A DNA stretch of 64,000 nucleotides, taken from the NCBI GenBank assembly GCA_947493165.1, contig CANLPY010000001.1, positions 1,178,001-1,242,000 of the forward strand, given 5' to 3'. Below, piece by piece: positions 9,372-19,745 of the stretch. The notes beneath the pieces are model-generated. The model did no database searches and was not told the origin of the DNA. It saw only the letters and a list, made by a program, of their open reading frames with translations. The position numbers and the translations under genes were made by a program. Origin of the DNA: an uncultured Erythrobacter sp. Lineage in GTDB: Bacteria; Pseudomonadota; Alphaproteobacteria; Sphingomonadales; Sphingomonadaceae. The first letter of the stretch is position 1. Each line of letters begins with the position of its first letter.

Positions 9372-10597
9372 TCGCGGTCATCCTTGTTGGACAGAAAGTC
9401 TCGCAAGCCGGGTGTCTCTCGTTTAAGGAATGGATTGCGGCGAGTGATCGCCAGCAGCAACCCGAATGTGAAACACACCGCCAGCGTCGAAGACCCGCCA
9501 TAGCTAACCAAGGGCAACGTCATCCCTTTTGATGGGAACAGTTGAAGGTTCACCAGGATGTTGATGAACGCTTGCCCGCCAATTTGAGTGACCAACCCAG
9601 CTCCGGCAAGAAGTACGAATAGGTTTTCCTCATCTACCAATCGCAGCAGAACTCGCGCAACAATGGCAAGATATAGGAGCACAACGACCGCACAGATCAG
9701 CAGACCGTACTCCTCACCAATCACGGAGAAGATGTAGTCCGTATGCGCCTCAGGCAGGTTCATTTTGCGGATGCCGAGCCATAGGCCGCTGCCCGTCCAG
9801 CCCCCTGCCAGCAAAGTGCGCTGCGCGAGATCGACCTGATCGAACGCTGTGCCTCCGCCAAGGAACGCATCGATCCGGTGACGAGCATTGTCATAGAGGA
9901 AGTAGGTTGCCGTTAAGCCGATCACGCCCGCGCCCACTAGCGCGCTTATGCGTTGTACCGACACGCCTGAAAGTAGGACGAGAACAAACCAGACGCCTGC
10001 AAAAAGGATGGTAGCACCCAAATTGGGCTGAAGCATCAGCAGACCACCGACGAGCACCATTACGCCGGTAACATATGCCACAACCGGCAAGCCGGGATCA
10101 CGCAAACGCCAGCTCAATATCCATGCCATCGCAATCGCGAAGCCGGGTTTCAAAAACTCTGATGGCTGGAGCGACATGCCAAATTCCAGCCAGCGGCGCG
10201 CTCCGTTCTTTTCTGCCCCAAGGACCGGGACGAAGAACAGCAAGAACAACATTCCAGCGAACAGCAAAATGCCCATTCGCCGTGCGTTATCGCGGCTTGC
10301 AAAACTGGTCGCGATCATCACGCCAATGCCTAATATTTGCCAGGTGATGTGCGACTTGAAGAACAGAAACTCATCCAACTGAACGTCAGCCGTAGAAAGC
10401 TGATCCGCACTGGCGGGAGACGCTGCAGCAACAGCGGCCGTGCCGATCAGCATGAGAAGCAAGACGAGGCCCAAGAGCCATTTGTCGACTTCGCGCCACC
10501 AAATGCGCAAATCGCCGATCCACCCGCGCCGCGCGGGAACGGGCGCATGAAAACTCGCAGCGGGCTGTGCCGGAGCGAAATGACCGGTAGCGCTCAT
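9368..10597 (-). CDS. ftsW: SEDS-family peptidoglycan glycosyltransferase FtsW
   Basis: Polytopic inner-membrane protein (about ten hydrophobic segments) that polymerises lipid II at the septum with its partner FtsI. Family motifs are visible: GAKNGARRWLEF-like (LGAEKNGARRWLEFG), PSEFLK, the central EAHTDYIFSVIGEEYG and the late PLVSYGGSS. Length 409 is usual. An N-terminal Pro/Ala-rich cytoplasmic tail of about 25 residues precedes the first membrane segment. The start at 10597 lies in an ATGA overlap with murD. Confidence 0.96.
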   Translation of the reverse strand: MSATGHFAPAQPAASFHAPVPARRGWIGDLRIWWREVDKWLLGLVLLLMLIGTAAVAAASPASADQLSTADVQLDEFLFFKSHITWQILGIGVMIATSFASRDNARRMGILLFAGMLFLLFFVPVLGAEKNGARRWLEFGMSLQPSEFLKPGFAIAMAWILSWRLRDPGLPVVAYVTGVMVLVGGLLMLQPNLGATILFAGVWFVLVLLSGVSVQRISALVGAGVIGLTATYFLYDNARHRIDAFLGGGTAFDQVDLAQRTLLAGGWTGSGLWLGIRKMNLPEAHTDYIFSVIGEEYGLLICAVVVLLYLAIVARVLLRLVDEENLFVLLAGAGLVTQIGGQAFINILVNLQLFPSKGMTLPLVSYGGSSTLAVCFTFGLLLAITRRNPFLKRETPGLRDFLSNKDDRE

Positions 10598-11910
10598 GCG
10601 GCCTCTCCCAAGGCATGGACGAGATCACGGAATTGTTGCCCGCGATCTTCAAAATCTTTGAATTGATCGAAACTTGCACACGCTGGCGAGAATAGCACCA
10701 CATCGCCAGCGCGCGCATCACCATGCGCCTTGGCAAAGGCCTGGCCCAGCGTTTCGCAATACTCTGCCGGTGCGGCAGGCTGAATGGCCTGCGCGAACAT
10801 CTCACCATCGCGGCCAATAGCATAGGCGCCCGCGACATGGTCCATTAGCCCAGCGAGCGAGCCGAGGCCGTCTTCCTTGGCCATGCCGCCCACGATCCAG
10901 CGCACGCGCGGGTCGGGATCAGGCGGAAACGCAGCGATGGCCGGCGCGGTGGAATCCGCATTGGTCGCTTTGCTGTCGTTGATGAAGGTGACATCGGCGA
11001 TTTCAGCAATGCGCTCCATCCGGTGCGGGAGGCCGGGGAAGGTTTTGAGGCCTTCAGCCACAGTAGCCTCTGCGATATCGAGGCATTCAGCCGCAAAAAT
11101 CGCCAACTGAGCATTCTGAGCATTGTGAGGACCTTGTAGGCTTGGCCAGTCAGGCTGAGCCCCAAGCCCAGTGGCGTCTCGTAGCGCCTTTCCGTGCTCC
11201 TCAAAGACACCCCAAACATCGAATGGGTCACCCATGTTGAGACGAGCGTACGGCTCAAGCTTCCAATGTTCTTCGGACTGCATCTCAAACAAGCGAAGTT
11301 TGGAGGCACGATACTTCTCAAAACTGCCATCATACCGGTCCAGATGGTCCGGCGTGATGTTCAGCAGCACTGCGACATCGCAATCCAGACTAAATGTCAG
11401 ATCAATCTGATAGCTCGACAGCTCCAGCACATAGACCCCGCCTTCTGGCAGTGGGACTTGGCCCAAAATCGGCTCACCAATATTGCCGCCCATCACGCTG
11501 GGCACGCCCGCGGTTTGCAGGATGTGATAGACCAGCGCGGTCGTCGTCGATTTGCCATTGGTGCCGGTAATGCCGACGACCTTGTGCGGCGGCAGATCAG
11601 CACGAGCCTGAGCAAACAGTTCAATATCGCCAATCACGGGCACACTAAATCTCGCGGCATAGGGCGCGATTGGATGGGTGTTGAGCGGGACGCCGGGCGA
11701 CACCGCCACGCCCGCAAATTCGGTGAGATCAATCTGCAAAGGATCAGCTAAATCGCACCGACCCGCAAACGGCGCGCGCGCTTCCTCGCGATTGTCCCAT
11801 GCCGTCACCTCGGCCCCGCTCGCCAGCAATGCCTCCACCGTGGCCACGCCAGACCGCGCCAGGCCGAGCACGGCATACCGTTTTTCAGCAAAGGCAGTCG
11901 AAGTGATCAC
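10594..11910 (-). CDS. murD: UDP-N-acetylmuramoyl-L-alanine--D-glutamate ligase MurD
   Basis: Second Mur ligase, adding D-Glu. The N-terminal nucleotide-binding segment (YAVLGLARSGVATVEALL), the P-loop GTNGKS (residues 116-121), LNITPDHLDRY and INDSKATN in the C-terminal domain are classic for MurD. 438 residues is a normal length. It sits 16 bases after mraY and overlaps ftsW by four bases. Confidence 0.95.
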   Translation of the reverse strand: MITSTAFAEKRYAVLGLARSGVATVEALLASGAEVTAWDNREEARAPFAGRCDLADPLQIDLTEFAGVAVSPGVPLNTHPIAPYAARFSVPVIGDIELFAQARADLPPHKVVGITGTNGKSTTTALVYHILQTAGVPSVMGGNIGEPILGQVPLPEGGVYVLELSSYQIDLTFSLDCDVAVLLNITPDHLDRYDGSFEKYRASKLRLFEMQSEEHWKLEPYARLNMGDPFDVWGVFEEHGKALRDATGLGAQPDWPSLQGPHNAQNAQLAIFAAECLDIAEATVAEGLKTFPGLPHRMERIAEIADVTFINDSKATNADSTAPAIAAFPPDPDPRVRWIVGGMAKEDGLGSLAGLMDHVAGAYAIGRDGEMFAQAIQPAAPAEYCETLGQAFAKAHGDARAGDVVLFSPACASFDQFKDFEDRGQQFRDLVHALGEAA

Positions 11911-11926
11911 TTTGACCCAGCTCTCC

Positions 11927-12997
11927 TTAGCGCAGCTTCAGCGTGGCAAGGCCCGCCATCGCGAGCACAATCGAAATGATCCAGAACCGGATCACGACCT
12001 TGCTCTCGCTCCAGCCAAGCTGTTCGAAATGGTGGTGGATCGGCGCCATGCGGAACACCCGCTTGCCTGTGCGTTTGAACCAGAAGACCTGAACGATGAC
12101 TGAGACGGCCTCCAGCACAAACAACCCGCCGACTATGGCCAGCACAACTTCGTGGTGCGAGGCAACAGCGATTGCGCCCAAAGCCCCGCCGAGTGCGAGC
12201 GAACCAGTGTCGCCCATAAACACCGCCGCTGGCGGCGCGTTGAACCAAAGAAAGGCCAAGCCTGCGCCAATAATTGCGGCGGCGAAGATCGCCAGCTCGC
12301 CTGCGCCGGGTACGTGCGGGATCCCAAGATATTCGCTAAAATCGCTGCGTCCAACAAGGTAAGCGATAATCGCAAATGTGCCCGCCGCTATGATAACCGG
12401 CATGATCGCCAAGCCATCGAGCCCGTCGGTCAAGTTCACGGCATTGCCAGCGCCAACAATCACGAATGCCGCAAAAAAGTAGTAGAACGGCCCCAGCGGG
12501 ATCGTCACATCAGAAAAGAAAGGGATGTAGAGATCCGTGCTGATCTGGCTGACGATAATATATGATGCGACGCCCGCGACCGCGAATTCCATCGCCAGCC
12601 GAACGCGGCCAGGTACACCGGCATGGCTGTTCTTAGAAACTTTGTCGTAGTCATCAAGGAAGCCAATGATCCCAAAACCGGCGGTAACGGCCAGACAAGC
12701 CCACACCAACGGATTGCGAGGGTCCATCCAAAGCATCAGGGACAGCGCGAGCGCGACAAGGATCATCAACCCGCCCATCGTCGGCGTGCCGCGTTTTGCC
12801 AGATGGCTTTGCGGGCCGTCCTCGCGGATCGGCTGTCCTTTGCCTTGTCGGACACGCAAAATATTGATGAAACGCGGACCGATGATCATGCCGATAAACA
12901 GCGCCGTGATAAGCGTCGCACCAGCACGAAACGTCTGATAGCGGACTAGGTTGAATATCCCTTCAAACCCCATCCATTCAGCTAGCCAATACAGCAT
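11927..12997 (-). CDS. mraY: Phospho-N-acetylmuramoyl-pentapeptide transferase MraY
   Basis: Polytopic inner-membrane enzyme that transfers phospho-MurNAc-pentapeptide to undecaprenyl phosphate, forming lipid I. Visible family motifs: the KRGTPTMGG segment, GFLDDYDKV (Asp pair needed for catalysis), [30 protein letters not shown] and APIHHHFE. About ten hydrophobic helices; 356 residues. Its ATG follows the murF stop directly (TGAATG), so reinitiation is likely. Confidence 0.97.
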   Translation of the reverse strand: MLYWLAEWMGFEGIFNLVRYQTFRAGATLITALFIGMIIGPRFINILRVRQGKGQPIREDGPQSHLAKRGTPTMGGLMILVALALSLMLWMDPRNPLVWACLAVTAGFGIIGFLDDYDKVSKNSHAGVPGRVRLAMEFAVAGVASYIIVSQISTDLYIPFFSDVTIPLGPFYYFFAAFVIVGAGNAVNLTDGLDGLAIMPVIIAAGTFAIIAYLVGRSDFSEYLGIPHVPGAGELAIFAAAIIGAGLAFLWFNAPPAAVFMGDTGSLALGGALGAIAVASHHEVVLAIVGGLFVLEAVSVIVQVFWFKRTGKRVFRMAPIHHHFEQLGWSESKVVIRFWIISIVLAMAGLATLKLR

Positions 12998-14512
12998 TCA
13001 ATCGCCCCGTGACCCGTCTGCTTGAGCCTTTTGTGTGAAGTGGGAGACAACCGCCCCTAGGCCGACAGAATTGGAGCCTTTGACAAGGATCGCGTCCCCG
13101 CCATTGATACCATATTCGTCCAACCTTGCGATCGCCTCGGCTGGGCTGTTGCAATGCGTGAAGCCGCCCGACATGCCAACCTCATCGCCGCCCGCTTTCC
13201 CCAATTGCCCGCGCAATTCGCTGGCCAGTGCGGCCATTTCCGCCCCAACAAGGATGGCATGGTCAACTTGTGCCTCGGCCAAGGGCTCTGCGAGCTGCCG
13301 GTGGAAGCGTGCTGCGAAGTCGCCCAGCTCCATCATGCTGCCAAGGATTGCGACCCTGCGCATTGCCGGAGTTTGGCCCAATTGGCGCAGTGTAGCGCGC
13401 ATCGAGGCCGGGTTTGCATTGTAGCTTTCGTCAACCAGCAGCGCCTTGCCGCCATCGCGCGTTTGTATCTGAAAACGCGCACCGCGCCCCTTCAGTCCGC
13501 CCATTTCTGCCAGCGCAAGGCCAGCTGCGGCCAAATCGCCGCCTGCGGCGCGAACTGCAGCCATGACGCCAAGCGAATTGACGATCCAGTGCTCACCGGG
13601 CTCTGCAATTGTATAACAAAGCCGCGCATCACCCATATCGGCAGTGACAAGGGAGCCTCCGATGGCCTGCGGGATGGCGTCAAGCAAACGGACATCCGCT
13701 GTCTCGCTGCGCCCAAAAGTGACGACCTTTGCGCCAATTTTGCGCGCATGTTCAACCAATCGCCCGGTATGTTCAGTATCAGCCGGAATAATCGCCGTGC
13801 CGCCATTAGCCAGGCCAGAAAAAATCGCCGCTTTCTCATCAGCAATCGCCTCCATACTGCCCAAATTCTCAATATGAGCAGGAGCAAGCGTTGTGATGAG
13901 CGCAACATTTGGCTGAACGCGGGCAGCCAGCGGAGCAATTTCGCCCGCGTGGTTCATTCCCATCTCAAACACGCCAAATCGGCTGCGTGCTGGCATCCGT
14001 GACAGACTGAGCGGAACCCCGACATGATTGTTATAGCTACGAACGCTGCGATGCGCCGCCCCGCGGCTAGCGCGGTCTAGCGCAGCAAAGATCGCTTCTT
14101 TCACACCCGTTTTGCCGACCGAGCCAGTTATTCCAATACGGATAGCATTGCTGCGATCGCGCGCAGCATTTGCAAGATCGCTCAGCGCTATGCTGGTATC
14201 TTCGACTAAAACGTGGGGGTAGTCGACAGGGCGATCCGTGATCGCAGCGACCGCGCCAGCGGCGAAGGCTTTGGGCAAAAAGCGATGGCCGTCCATTGCT
14301 TCGCCTTTGAGCGCCACAAATAGATCGCCAGCGCGCACATCGCGCGAGTCCATTTCTACGCCAGAGGCTTGGAACGCATGGCTGGCCTTACCGCCCGTTG
14401 CGTCTTCGATCTCTTGCGAAGACCAAAGCGCGAAGGGTAGGCGATCACGTTCGACAGTAGACCACGCTTGAAGCGCAGCTTGCCCTGCTTTGGCATTAGC
14501 AGATACAGTCAT
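12998..14512 (-). CDS. murF: UDP-N-acetylmuramoyl-tripeptide--D-alanyl-D-alanine ligase MurF
   Basis: Last cytoplasmic Mur ligase, adding D-Ala-D-Ala. The P-loop GSVGKT is at residues 130-135 and is followed by the Mur-ligase central motif region (FEMGMNHAGEIAPLA). DESYNANPASM in the C-terminal part is a MurF hallmark. Length 504 is at the upper end of the family, with about 30 extra N-terminal residues. The start lies in an ATGA overlap with murE. Confidence 0.95.
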   Translation of the reverse strand: MTVSANAKAGQAALQAWSTVERDRLPFALWSSQEIEDATGGKASHAFQASGVEMDSRDVRAGDLFVALKGEAMDGHRFLPKAFAAGAVAAITDRPVDYPHVLVEDTSIALSDLANAARDRSNAIRIGITGSVGKTGVKEAIFAALDRASRGAAHRSVRSYNNHVGVPLSLSRMPARSRFGVFEMGMNHAGEIAPLAARVQPNVALITTLAPAHIENLGSMEAIADEKAAIFSGLANGGTAIIPADTEHTGRLVEHARKIGAKVVTFGRSETADVRLLDAIPQAIGGSLVTADMGDARLCYTIAEPGEHWIVNSLGVMAAVRAAGGDLAAAGLALAEMGGLKGRGARFQIQTRDGGKALLVDESYNANPASMRATLRQLGQTPAMRRVAILGSMMELGDFAARFHRQLAEPLAEAQVDHAILVGAEMAALASELRGQLGKAGGDEVGMSGGFTHCNSPAEAIARLDEYGINGGDAILVKGSNSVGLGAVVSHFTQKAQADGSRGD

Positions 14513-16017
14513 GAAGGCACCCCTGAGGCTTGCTCAGCCGCACATTCACGCGCCACCGTAACATCGTCGAACGGCAAAATCCGCATAGTATCTCCCGACC
14601 CGATAATCTGACCTTGCTCGTGGCCCTTACCTGCCACAAGTACGATGTCATGCGCGCCTGCAAGCGCGATTGCTTCGCGAATTGCATCACGGCGATCCCC
14701 AATTTCTCGCGCGCTGGCTGCTGCGCCGCGCATAATGTCCGCGCGGATTGCTGCGGGGCTTTCACCGCGCGGATTGTCATCAGTGATAATGACAATATCT
14801 GATTGGTCAGAGGCCGCCTCGCCCATTGCGCCGCGCTTTCCAGGATCGCGGTCCCCGCCAGCACCGAACACTGTGATCAGCCGTCCGCCCTGCCCGCGCG
14901 CAACATGCGGACGCAAAGCCGCGATCGCCGCAGCAAGCGCATCCGGCGTATGGGCATAATCGACATAAACAGGCGCGCCAGCTGGAGATATGACCGCGCG
15001 TTCAATGCGGCCGCGCACAGGCTGGAGGCGCGAAACCGCATCAAACACCTGAGCTGCATCACTGCCGGTTGCAATAGCTAGACCCGCGGACACCAAAGCG
15101 TTGGCGGCCTGATACTCGCCGATCAACGGCAATTTGATCGTTCGGTGAACCCCGTCATGCTCCACCTCAAGCACTTGGCCAAGCTGTGTCGTTTTGCGAT
15201 CGACGAGGCGGAGGAACGCTGGATGTTCGCTCCCCACCTTGCCGACTAGGAGCACGCGCAGATTGGAGGACACCGCGTGCTCAACGGCGCGGCGAGTCCA
15301 TTCGCTATTGTCACCGCCGTCCCATATGATTGCTGCTGCACCCTCGCTCAGCACTTCGCTGAAAAGGCGCATTTTTGCCGCAAAATATTCGTTCATGTCA
15401 GCATGATAATCGAGGTGATCGCGGCTGAAATTTGTGAAGGCAGCCGCGATCACCGGCAGCCCGTGATTGCGAAACTGCGAAAGACCGTGGCTGGATGCTT
15501 CATAAGCAATATGGGTGACGCCTTCGCGCGCCAAACCACTCATGTTTGATAAGAAGGTGACTATGTCTGGCGTGGTAAGCCCGGTTGAAACACTCTCATC
15601 AGGGGTTGTGACCCCCAAGGTTCCGATGCTCGCTGCGCGCTCACCGCACATGCGCCATATTTGCCGCGTCATTTCGACAGTTGAGGTTTTGCCGTTTGTA
15701 CCAGTGACCGCGACGATGATTTCTGGAACCGGCATGAAGAAACCGGCCGCCAATTGCGCAAACGCGCGGCGCGGCTCATCGCTGGTGATATGAACAGCAC
15801 CGTCCACAATCACATCTGGACGGGTCACAACGGCTACTGCACCCGCCGCAATGGCTTGCGGGATCACTTCTTCAGCATTGAATTCTAGGCCGCGAAACGC
15901 TCCGAAAACTGTGCCTGGTGCAACTTTGCGATGGTCGATCGCAAAACCTGTTACGTCGATATCGTTGCCGCTTGCACATGCAACGCCTGCGCGCTCAGTT
16001 AAAGCTCCAAGTTTCAT
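14509..16017 (-). CDS. murE: UDP-MurNAc-L-Ala-D-Glu--meso-diaminopimelate ligase MurE
   Basis: Adds meso-diaminopimelate to the stem peptide. The P-loop GTNGKT is at residues 106-111; EASSHGL and NFSRDHLDYH follow; the C-terminal DDNPR motif is the signature of enzymes that choose meso-DAP rather than lysine, matching a Gram-negative peptidoglycan. 502 residues, normal. Overlaps ftsI and murF by four bases each. Confidence 0.96.
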   Translation of the reverse strand: MKLGALTERAGVACASGNDIDVTGFAIDHRKVAPGTVFGAFRGLEFNAEEVIPQAIAAGAVAVVTRPDVIVDGAVHITSDEPRRAFAQLAAGFFMPVPEIIVAVTGTNGKTSTVEMTRQIWRMCGERAASIGTLGVTTPDESVSTGLTTPDIVTFLSNMSGLAREGVTHIAYEASSHGLSQFRNHGLPVIAAAFTNFSRDHLDYHADMNEYFAAKMRLFSEVLSEGAAAIIWDGGDNSEWTRRAVEHAVSSNLRVLLVGKVGSEHPAFLRLVDRKTTQLGQVLEVEHDGVHRTIKLPLIGEYQAANALVSAGLAIATGSDAAQVFDAVSRLQPVRGRIERAVISPAGAPVYVDYAHTPDALAAAIAALRPHVARGQGGRLITVFGAGGDRDPGKRGAMGEAASDQSDIVIITDDNPRGESPAAIRADIMRGAAASAREIGDRRDAIREAIALAGAHDIVLVAGKGHEQGQIIGSGDTMRILPFDDVTVARECAAEQASGVPS

Positions 16018-17732
16018 TTGCGGCCCTCCACCAAGAACCTAAGGTCACTGATATCGACATCGCGTGTCGTATCAGGACGAACGCCCAACATGGGGCCAAT
16101 ACGCGGTACCAACCTACCCACTACAGGTGCCGCATTGAATGCAGCTGTCCGCTGGAACGAACTTGCAACGGTGCCGCGTGGCTCGTCAATCACGGCAACC
16201 ACGACATAGCGCGGACGATCCAATGGAAATGCGGCAGCAAATGAAGAAATCAGTTTAGTCTTGCTGTATCCGCCGCGTGTTGCCTTTTCCGCTGAGCCCG
16301 TTTTACCGCCCACACGGTAACCTGCCGCATCCGCGCTGCGACCCGTACCATACATAGAGATCATGCGCAGCAATTGGCGCATCCGAGAAGAGGTTGAGGT
16401 CTTAAAAACGCGTCGGCCGCGCGGCGCGGCGCCAGCCTCAAGCTTGTGCAAGGTCGCTGGCCGCCAGATCCCGCCATTGACCATCGCGGCATAGGCGCTT
16501 GCCAGGTGCAGCGGCGTTACGGAGATACCGTGTCCATAGCCAACAGTCATATTAGTGAGCCGCGACCACTTGCCGCCCGGCCAGATCGGGTGCCCGCGAG
16601 CGGGTAACTCAATATAAGGCCGTTCGTTCATACCCAGATCAATCATCGTCTGGCGTAACCGCTCTGGACCGAGCTGGTCCGCAACCCGCATTGTCACGGT
16701 ATTGGATGAATACGCCAGTGCTTGCGGGATGTTGAGGCTCGCCCCTTTGTCACTGAAATCAGCCCGTTCAAGGCTACCGATCTTGACCGGCCGCGCATTC
16801 CAACTCTTCGATAAGTCCTTAATTACGCCTGCATCGATGGCAGCCGCAACGGTAAGCGGCTTGAACGTTGAACCCAGCTCATAAACCTGGTTGGTGGCCC
16901 GGTTCATCATGTTCGCCTGACCCTCGGCATCGATTTTGTTCGGATCAAATTCCGGCAGCGATGCGAGCGCCATCACTTCACCGCTATCAACATCCAAGAT
17001 GATGCCAGCAGCGCCCAAAGCGTTGGTGGCAAGCATCGTCTTACGCAATTCGTCTTCGAGGGCGCCTTGCACGCGCATATCAATCGACAGCGCAACAGGC
17101 TCTGCGCGTGCAGCCGGGTCGCGCAATTGCTCATCAAGAACAGCTTCCATCCCCACACGGCCGCGATCATCGGCGGCAACATAGCCCAGAATGTGCGCGC
17201 CAAGGGATCCTTGCGGATAGTGCCTGTCGGTCTCACGCGGGATCTCCAGCGCAATTTCACCCAACGCCATGACCTTGTTCGCATCCTCGGGAAGAATGCG
17301 GCGATGGAGATAGCCTGCGCGGCCGGAAGCTAAGCGCTGCGCAGTCTTTTCAACGTCCATATTTGGAAAGATCGCTGCCAAGTTCTGCGCAACTTGCTCT
17401 GGGGGGCGCACAAGCGGCGCTCCGCCGTCACCCATCGCCTTTGGTGCATACCACAAGGCGTAAGCGGGGAATGCGCGGGCCAGCGGCATACCGTTGCGAT
17501 CTGTGATTTCACCGCGAGGCGGCAAAAGTTGGTCGGCAAGGCTGGTGCGAGAAGGCGCATGACCAGCAAAACCAAGATAGGCGATACGCAGGATCGCAGC
17601 GGCCGCAATCAGCGCGAAAACCAGCACAATCCAAAGTACACGCCAACGTGCCGTCAACAGCGAGCGATAGCGTAGGTTGACGAGTTTGATGCGGCCTGCA
17701 GGAATGGCCGGGCGGGCCGCATATGCGGTCAT
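16014..17732 (-). CDS. ftsI: Septal peptidoglycan transpeptidase FtsI (penicillin-binding protein 3)
   Basis: Class B PBP that cross-links septal peptidoglycan; partner of FtsW. It has a cytoplasmic N-terminus of about 30 residues, one transmembrane segment (about 31-53), a PBP dimerisation region (PPRGEITDRNG at 71-81) and a transpeptidase domain. The catalytic motifs are all present: STFK at 288-291 (Ser288 nucleophile), SSN at 342-344 and KTG at 477-479. 572 residues is usual. The start lies in an ATGA overlap with ftsL. Confidence 0.96.
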   Translation of the reverse strand: MTAYAARPAIPAGRIKLVNLRYRSLLTARWRVLWIVLVFALIAAAAILRIAYLGFAGHAPSRTSLADQLLPPRGEITDRNGMPLARAFPAYALWYAPKAMGDGGAPLVRPPEQVAQNLAAIFPNMDVEKTAQRLASGRAGYLHRRILPEDANKVMALGEIALEIPRETDRHYPQGSLGAHILGYVAADDRGRVGMEAVLDEQLRDPAARAEPVALSIDMRVQGALEDELRKTMLATNALGAAGIILDVDSGEVMALASLPEFDPNKIDAEGQANMMNRATNQVYELGSTFKPLTVAAAIDAGVIKDLSKSWNARPVKIGSLERADFSDKGASLNIPQALAYSSNTVTMRVADQLGPERLRQTMIDLGMNERPYIELPARGHPIWPGGKWSRLTNMTVGYGHGISVTPLHLASAYAAMVNGGIWRPATLHKLEAGAAPRGRRVFKTSTSSRMRQLLRMISMYGTGRSADAAGYRVGGKTGSAEKATRGGYSKTKLISSFAAAFPLDRPRYVVVAVIDEPRGTVASSFQRTAAFNAAPVVGRLVPRIGPMLGVRPDTTRDVDISDLRFLVEGRK

Positions 17733-18307
17733 TCAACAGCCGCCTCTGCAGTTGGGTTAGCGAGTCCACCTGCTGCCGCAACGCTCGTACGCGCTTGAGC
17801 GGCGCGAATAGGCGATGCATCAATCAGAAAGTCACCGAAAGCCTCTGCAAATTGTGTCGTTGGGGCATCATCGCTTTGAGCAGAAGCAAGCGTTATCGGT
17901 ACACCGCTGATCGGTGAGACCATTTCGCGGTCGCGAAGTGATGCAGGTGCTGAGCCATCATCGTTTTGCGCACGGGCCACGCGAATAGGTGCGGGAGCAC
18001 CTGGCGCTTGCGGCGACCCAAGGCTGGCCAATTGCCTCTCACCTTCAAGATATTGATCTGCGCGCGGAGCGACATAACCAAACTCCACTACGTTCCAATT
18101 TGCGAGTTGGCGTTGGCTGGCGCGAGCCTGAAACTCAGTTTCAAGCACCAGAGCTTCACGCTCAAGCGCGACAATCTGGCGTTCAGCCAGCAACACTTCG
18201 CTTTTTACAGCATGTACGCGAAAGCTAAGCACAAGGAAAAGTCCGATGCACAATGCCAGCACTGCCATCCAACCGATTTGACGCAAGCGAGATCCAGATA
18301 CAATCAT
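17729..18307 (-). CDS. ftsL: FtsL-like divisome protein with long C-terminal extension
   Basis: The place between rsmH and ftsI, plus the topology, identify this as FtsL: short cytoplasmic N-terminus, one transmembrane helix (about residues 12-32) and a helical, coiled-coil-like segment (about 33-75) with [20 protein letters not shown]. FtsL stabilises the FtsB/FtsQ complex and activates FtsWI. FtsL is usually 90-130 residues; this one has 192, the extra being an Ala/Asp/Pro-rich tail of low complexity from about residue 90. Sequence conservation in FtsL is poor, so the name rests mainly on context. ATGA overlaps at both ends. Confidence 0.8.
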   Translation of the reverse strand: MIVSGSRLRQIGWMAVLALCIGLFLVLSFRVHAVKSEVLLAERQIVALEREALVLETEFQARASQRQLANWNVVEFGYVAPRADQYLEGERQLASLGSPQAPGAPAPIRVARAQNDDGSAPASLRDREMVSPISGVPITLASAQSDDAPTTQFAEAFGDFLIDASPIRAAQARTSVAAAGGLANPTAEAAVE

Positions 18308-19257
18308 GCCGCCTGCCTCCTTGGTTGGGCGTTTGTGCGTGTGGCGCTGCGCAAAATTGATGAACGAGCGCGTGAATTGCGCTCAATTTCAGCCTCGCTT
18401 GGCCGGATGGCCTTTGAAAGGGATTCGAAAACTGGTGGCGGTCCGGCAATTTCTCCGGGCAGGTGTCGCGAAACAGCTCGCCCTGCACCCGATGCCTGCT
18501 TCAAGAAACGCTTCACCATGCGATCTTCGAGACTGTGAAAACTGACGACTGCCAACCTACCGCCAGCGCGCAGCAACTGTTCCGCCGCTGACAGACCTTC
18601 GCGCAATTCGCCCAGTTCATCGTTCACATGAATACGCACAGCTTGAAAACTGCGTGTTGCCGGATCTTTCTTATCGTGCGGCTTATGCCCCAATGCTTTG
18701 CGCACCACACGGGCTAGATCGCCGGTAGTCTCCAGCGGACGCGCTGCCAAAATAGCGCGCGCAACGCGGCGAGACTGGCGTTCTTCGCCATATTCATAAA
18801 GCACATCGGCAATCGTATCGGCATCAGCGGAGTTGAGAAAATCTGCTGCACTTTCACCTTCTTGGCTCATCCGCATGTCCAGCGGCCCGTCAGATGAGAA
18901 CGCAAAACCGCGCCCCGCTTGATCAAGCTGCATAGAAGAGACACCGATATCCATCGCCACGCCGTCAACCTGCGCCACACCAGCCTCAGCCATTGATTCG
19001 AGCATTTCAGAAAAGCGCCGCGGATGAAGCACAAGACGCGGAGGGAAAATACGCGCTTCACTCCATCCGCGGCCTTGAGTGATCGCGTCAGGATCGCGAT
19101 CAAAAGCGTGGACGGTCGCGCCGCGATCAAGCAGCGCGCGGGTATAGCCACCGGCGCCAAACGTGGCGTCGATGATCACGTCACCGGGCTTAGGATCAAG
19201 CGCGGCAATAACCTCTTTAAGCAGGACAGGGATATGAGGCGCGGCGTAGGACGTCAT
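18304..19257 (-). CDS. rsmH: 16S rRNA (cytosine(1402)-N(4))-methyltransferase RsmH
   Basis: SAM-dependent methyltransferase (formerly MraW) that modifies C1402 of 16S rRNA. The start [18 protein letters not shown], the SAM-binding motif [24 protein letters not shown] and [13 protein letters not shown] near the C-terminus are diagnostic. 317 residues, normal. Its ATG overlaps the mraZ stop by four bases. Confidence 0.97.
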   Translation of the reverse strand: MTSYAAPHIPVLLKEVIAALDPKPGDVIIDATFGAGGYTRALLDRGATVHAFDRDPDAITQGRGWSEARIFPPRLVLHPRRFSEMLESMAEAGVAQVDGVAMDIGVSSMQLDQAGRGFAFSSDGPLDMRMSQEGESAADFLNSADADTIADVLYEYGEERQSRRVARAILAARPLETTGDLARVVRKALGHKPHDKKDPATRSFQAVRIHVNDELGELREGLSAAEQLLRAGGRLAVVSFHSLEDRMVKRFLKQASGAGRAVSRHLPGEIAGPPPVFESLSKAIRPSEAEIERNSRARSSILRSATRTNAQPRRQAA

Positions 19258-19745
19258 TTCTTGCGTCCTTTCGCCGCAGCCTCAGCGACCAGATTGTTGC
19301 ACGCAGCCTGCGCGCTTTCCCATTGCTCGCCCATTTGCGCGAGTTGATCCGGATTCCAGATGGTAAAGAACCGCCCTCCACCATGAAAATACAGGCCATC
19401 ATCAATCTGAGCGAGGCTGCGCAAGTGATCAGGCATGACGAAGCGTCCGCTGTCATCGAATGGCACTTCGATAAACCCAAACAATTGCATCGCGCGTAGA
19501 TCGCGGTCGAAATCTTGCTCACGGCGCAAAGCGCGATCTTCTTCGCGCTCCAATTGCTCTTCGAGTTCACCTTTGCGAGAGAGGCCGAAGCCGGTCAGGC
19601 AGTTCCAACGCTCATGCTTAGCGAGGCAAAGAACGCGACCTTCAGAGCTTTCTTTTACAGCCTTGCGGAACAGCGGCGGCAGCACAAAGCGACCCTTATC
19701 GCCGGCAGGCGAATAAGCTTGACCACTGAATCCTGCGAACGACAC
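19254..19745 (-). CDS. mraZ: Division/cell wall cluster transcriptional repressor MraZ
   Basis: DNA-binding AbrB-fold regulator that acts on its own dcw cluster. Two MraZ repeats are visible: [19 protein letters not shown] and, later, [20 protein letters not shown] chose the GTG at 19745 (163 residues, starting [11 protein letters not shown]) because AGGGGAG lies 9 bases before it and because it matches the expected N-terminus. In-frame ATGs at 19775 and 19889 are alternatives; the longest form would add 48 Cys/Arg-rich residues unlike the family. A candidate operator lies about 170-210 bases upstream. Confidence 0.9.
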   Translation of the reverse strand: MSFAGFSGQAYSPAGDKGRFVLPPLFRKAVKESSEGRVLCLAKHERWNCLTGFGLSRKGELEEQLEREEDRALRREQDFDRDLRAMQLFGFIEVPFDDSGRFVMPDHLRSLAQIDDGLYFHGGGRFFTIWNPDQLAQMGEQWESAQAACNNLVAEAAAKGRKK

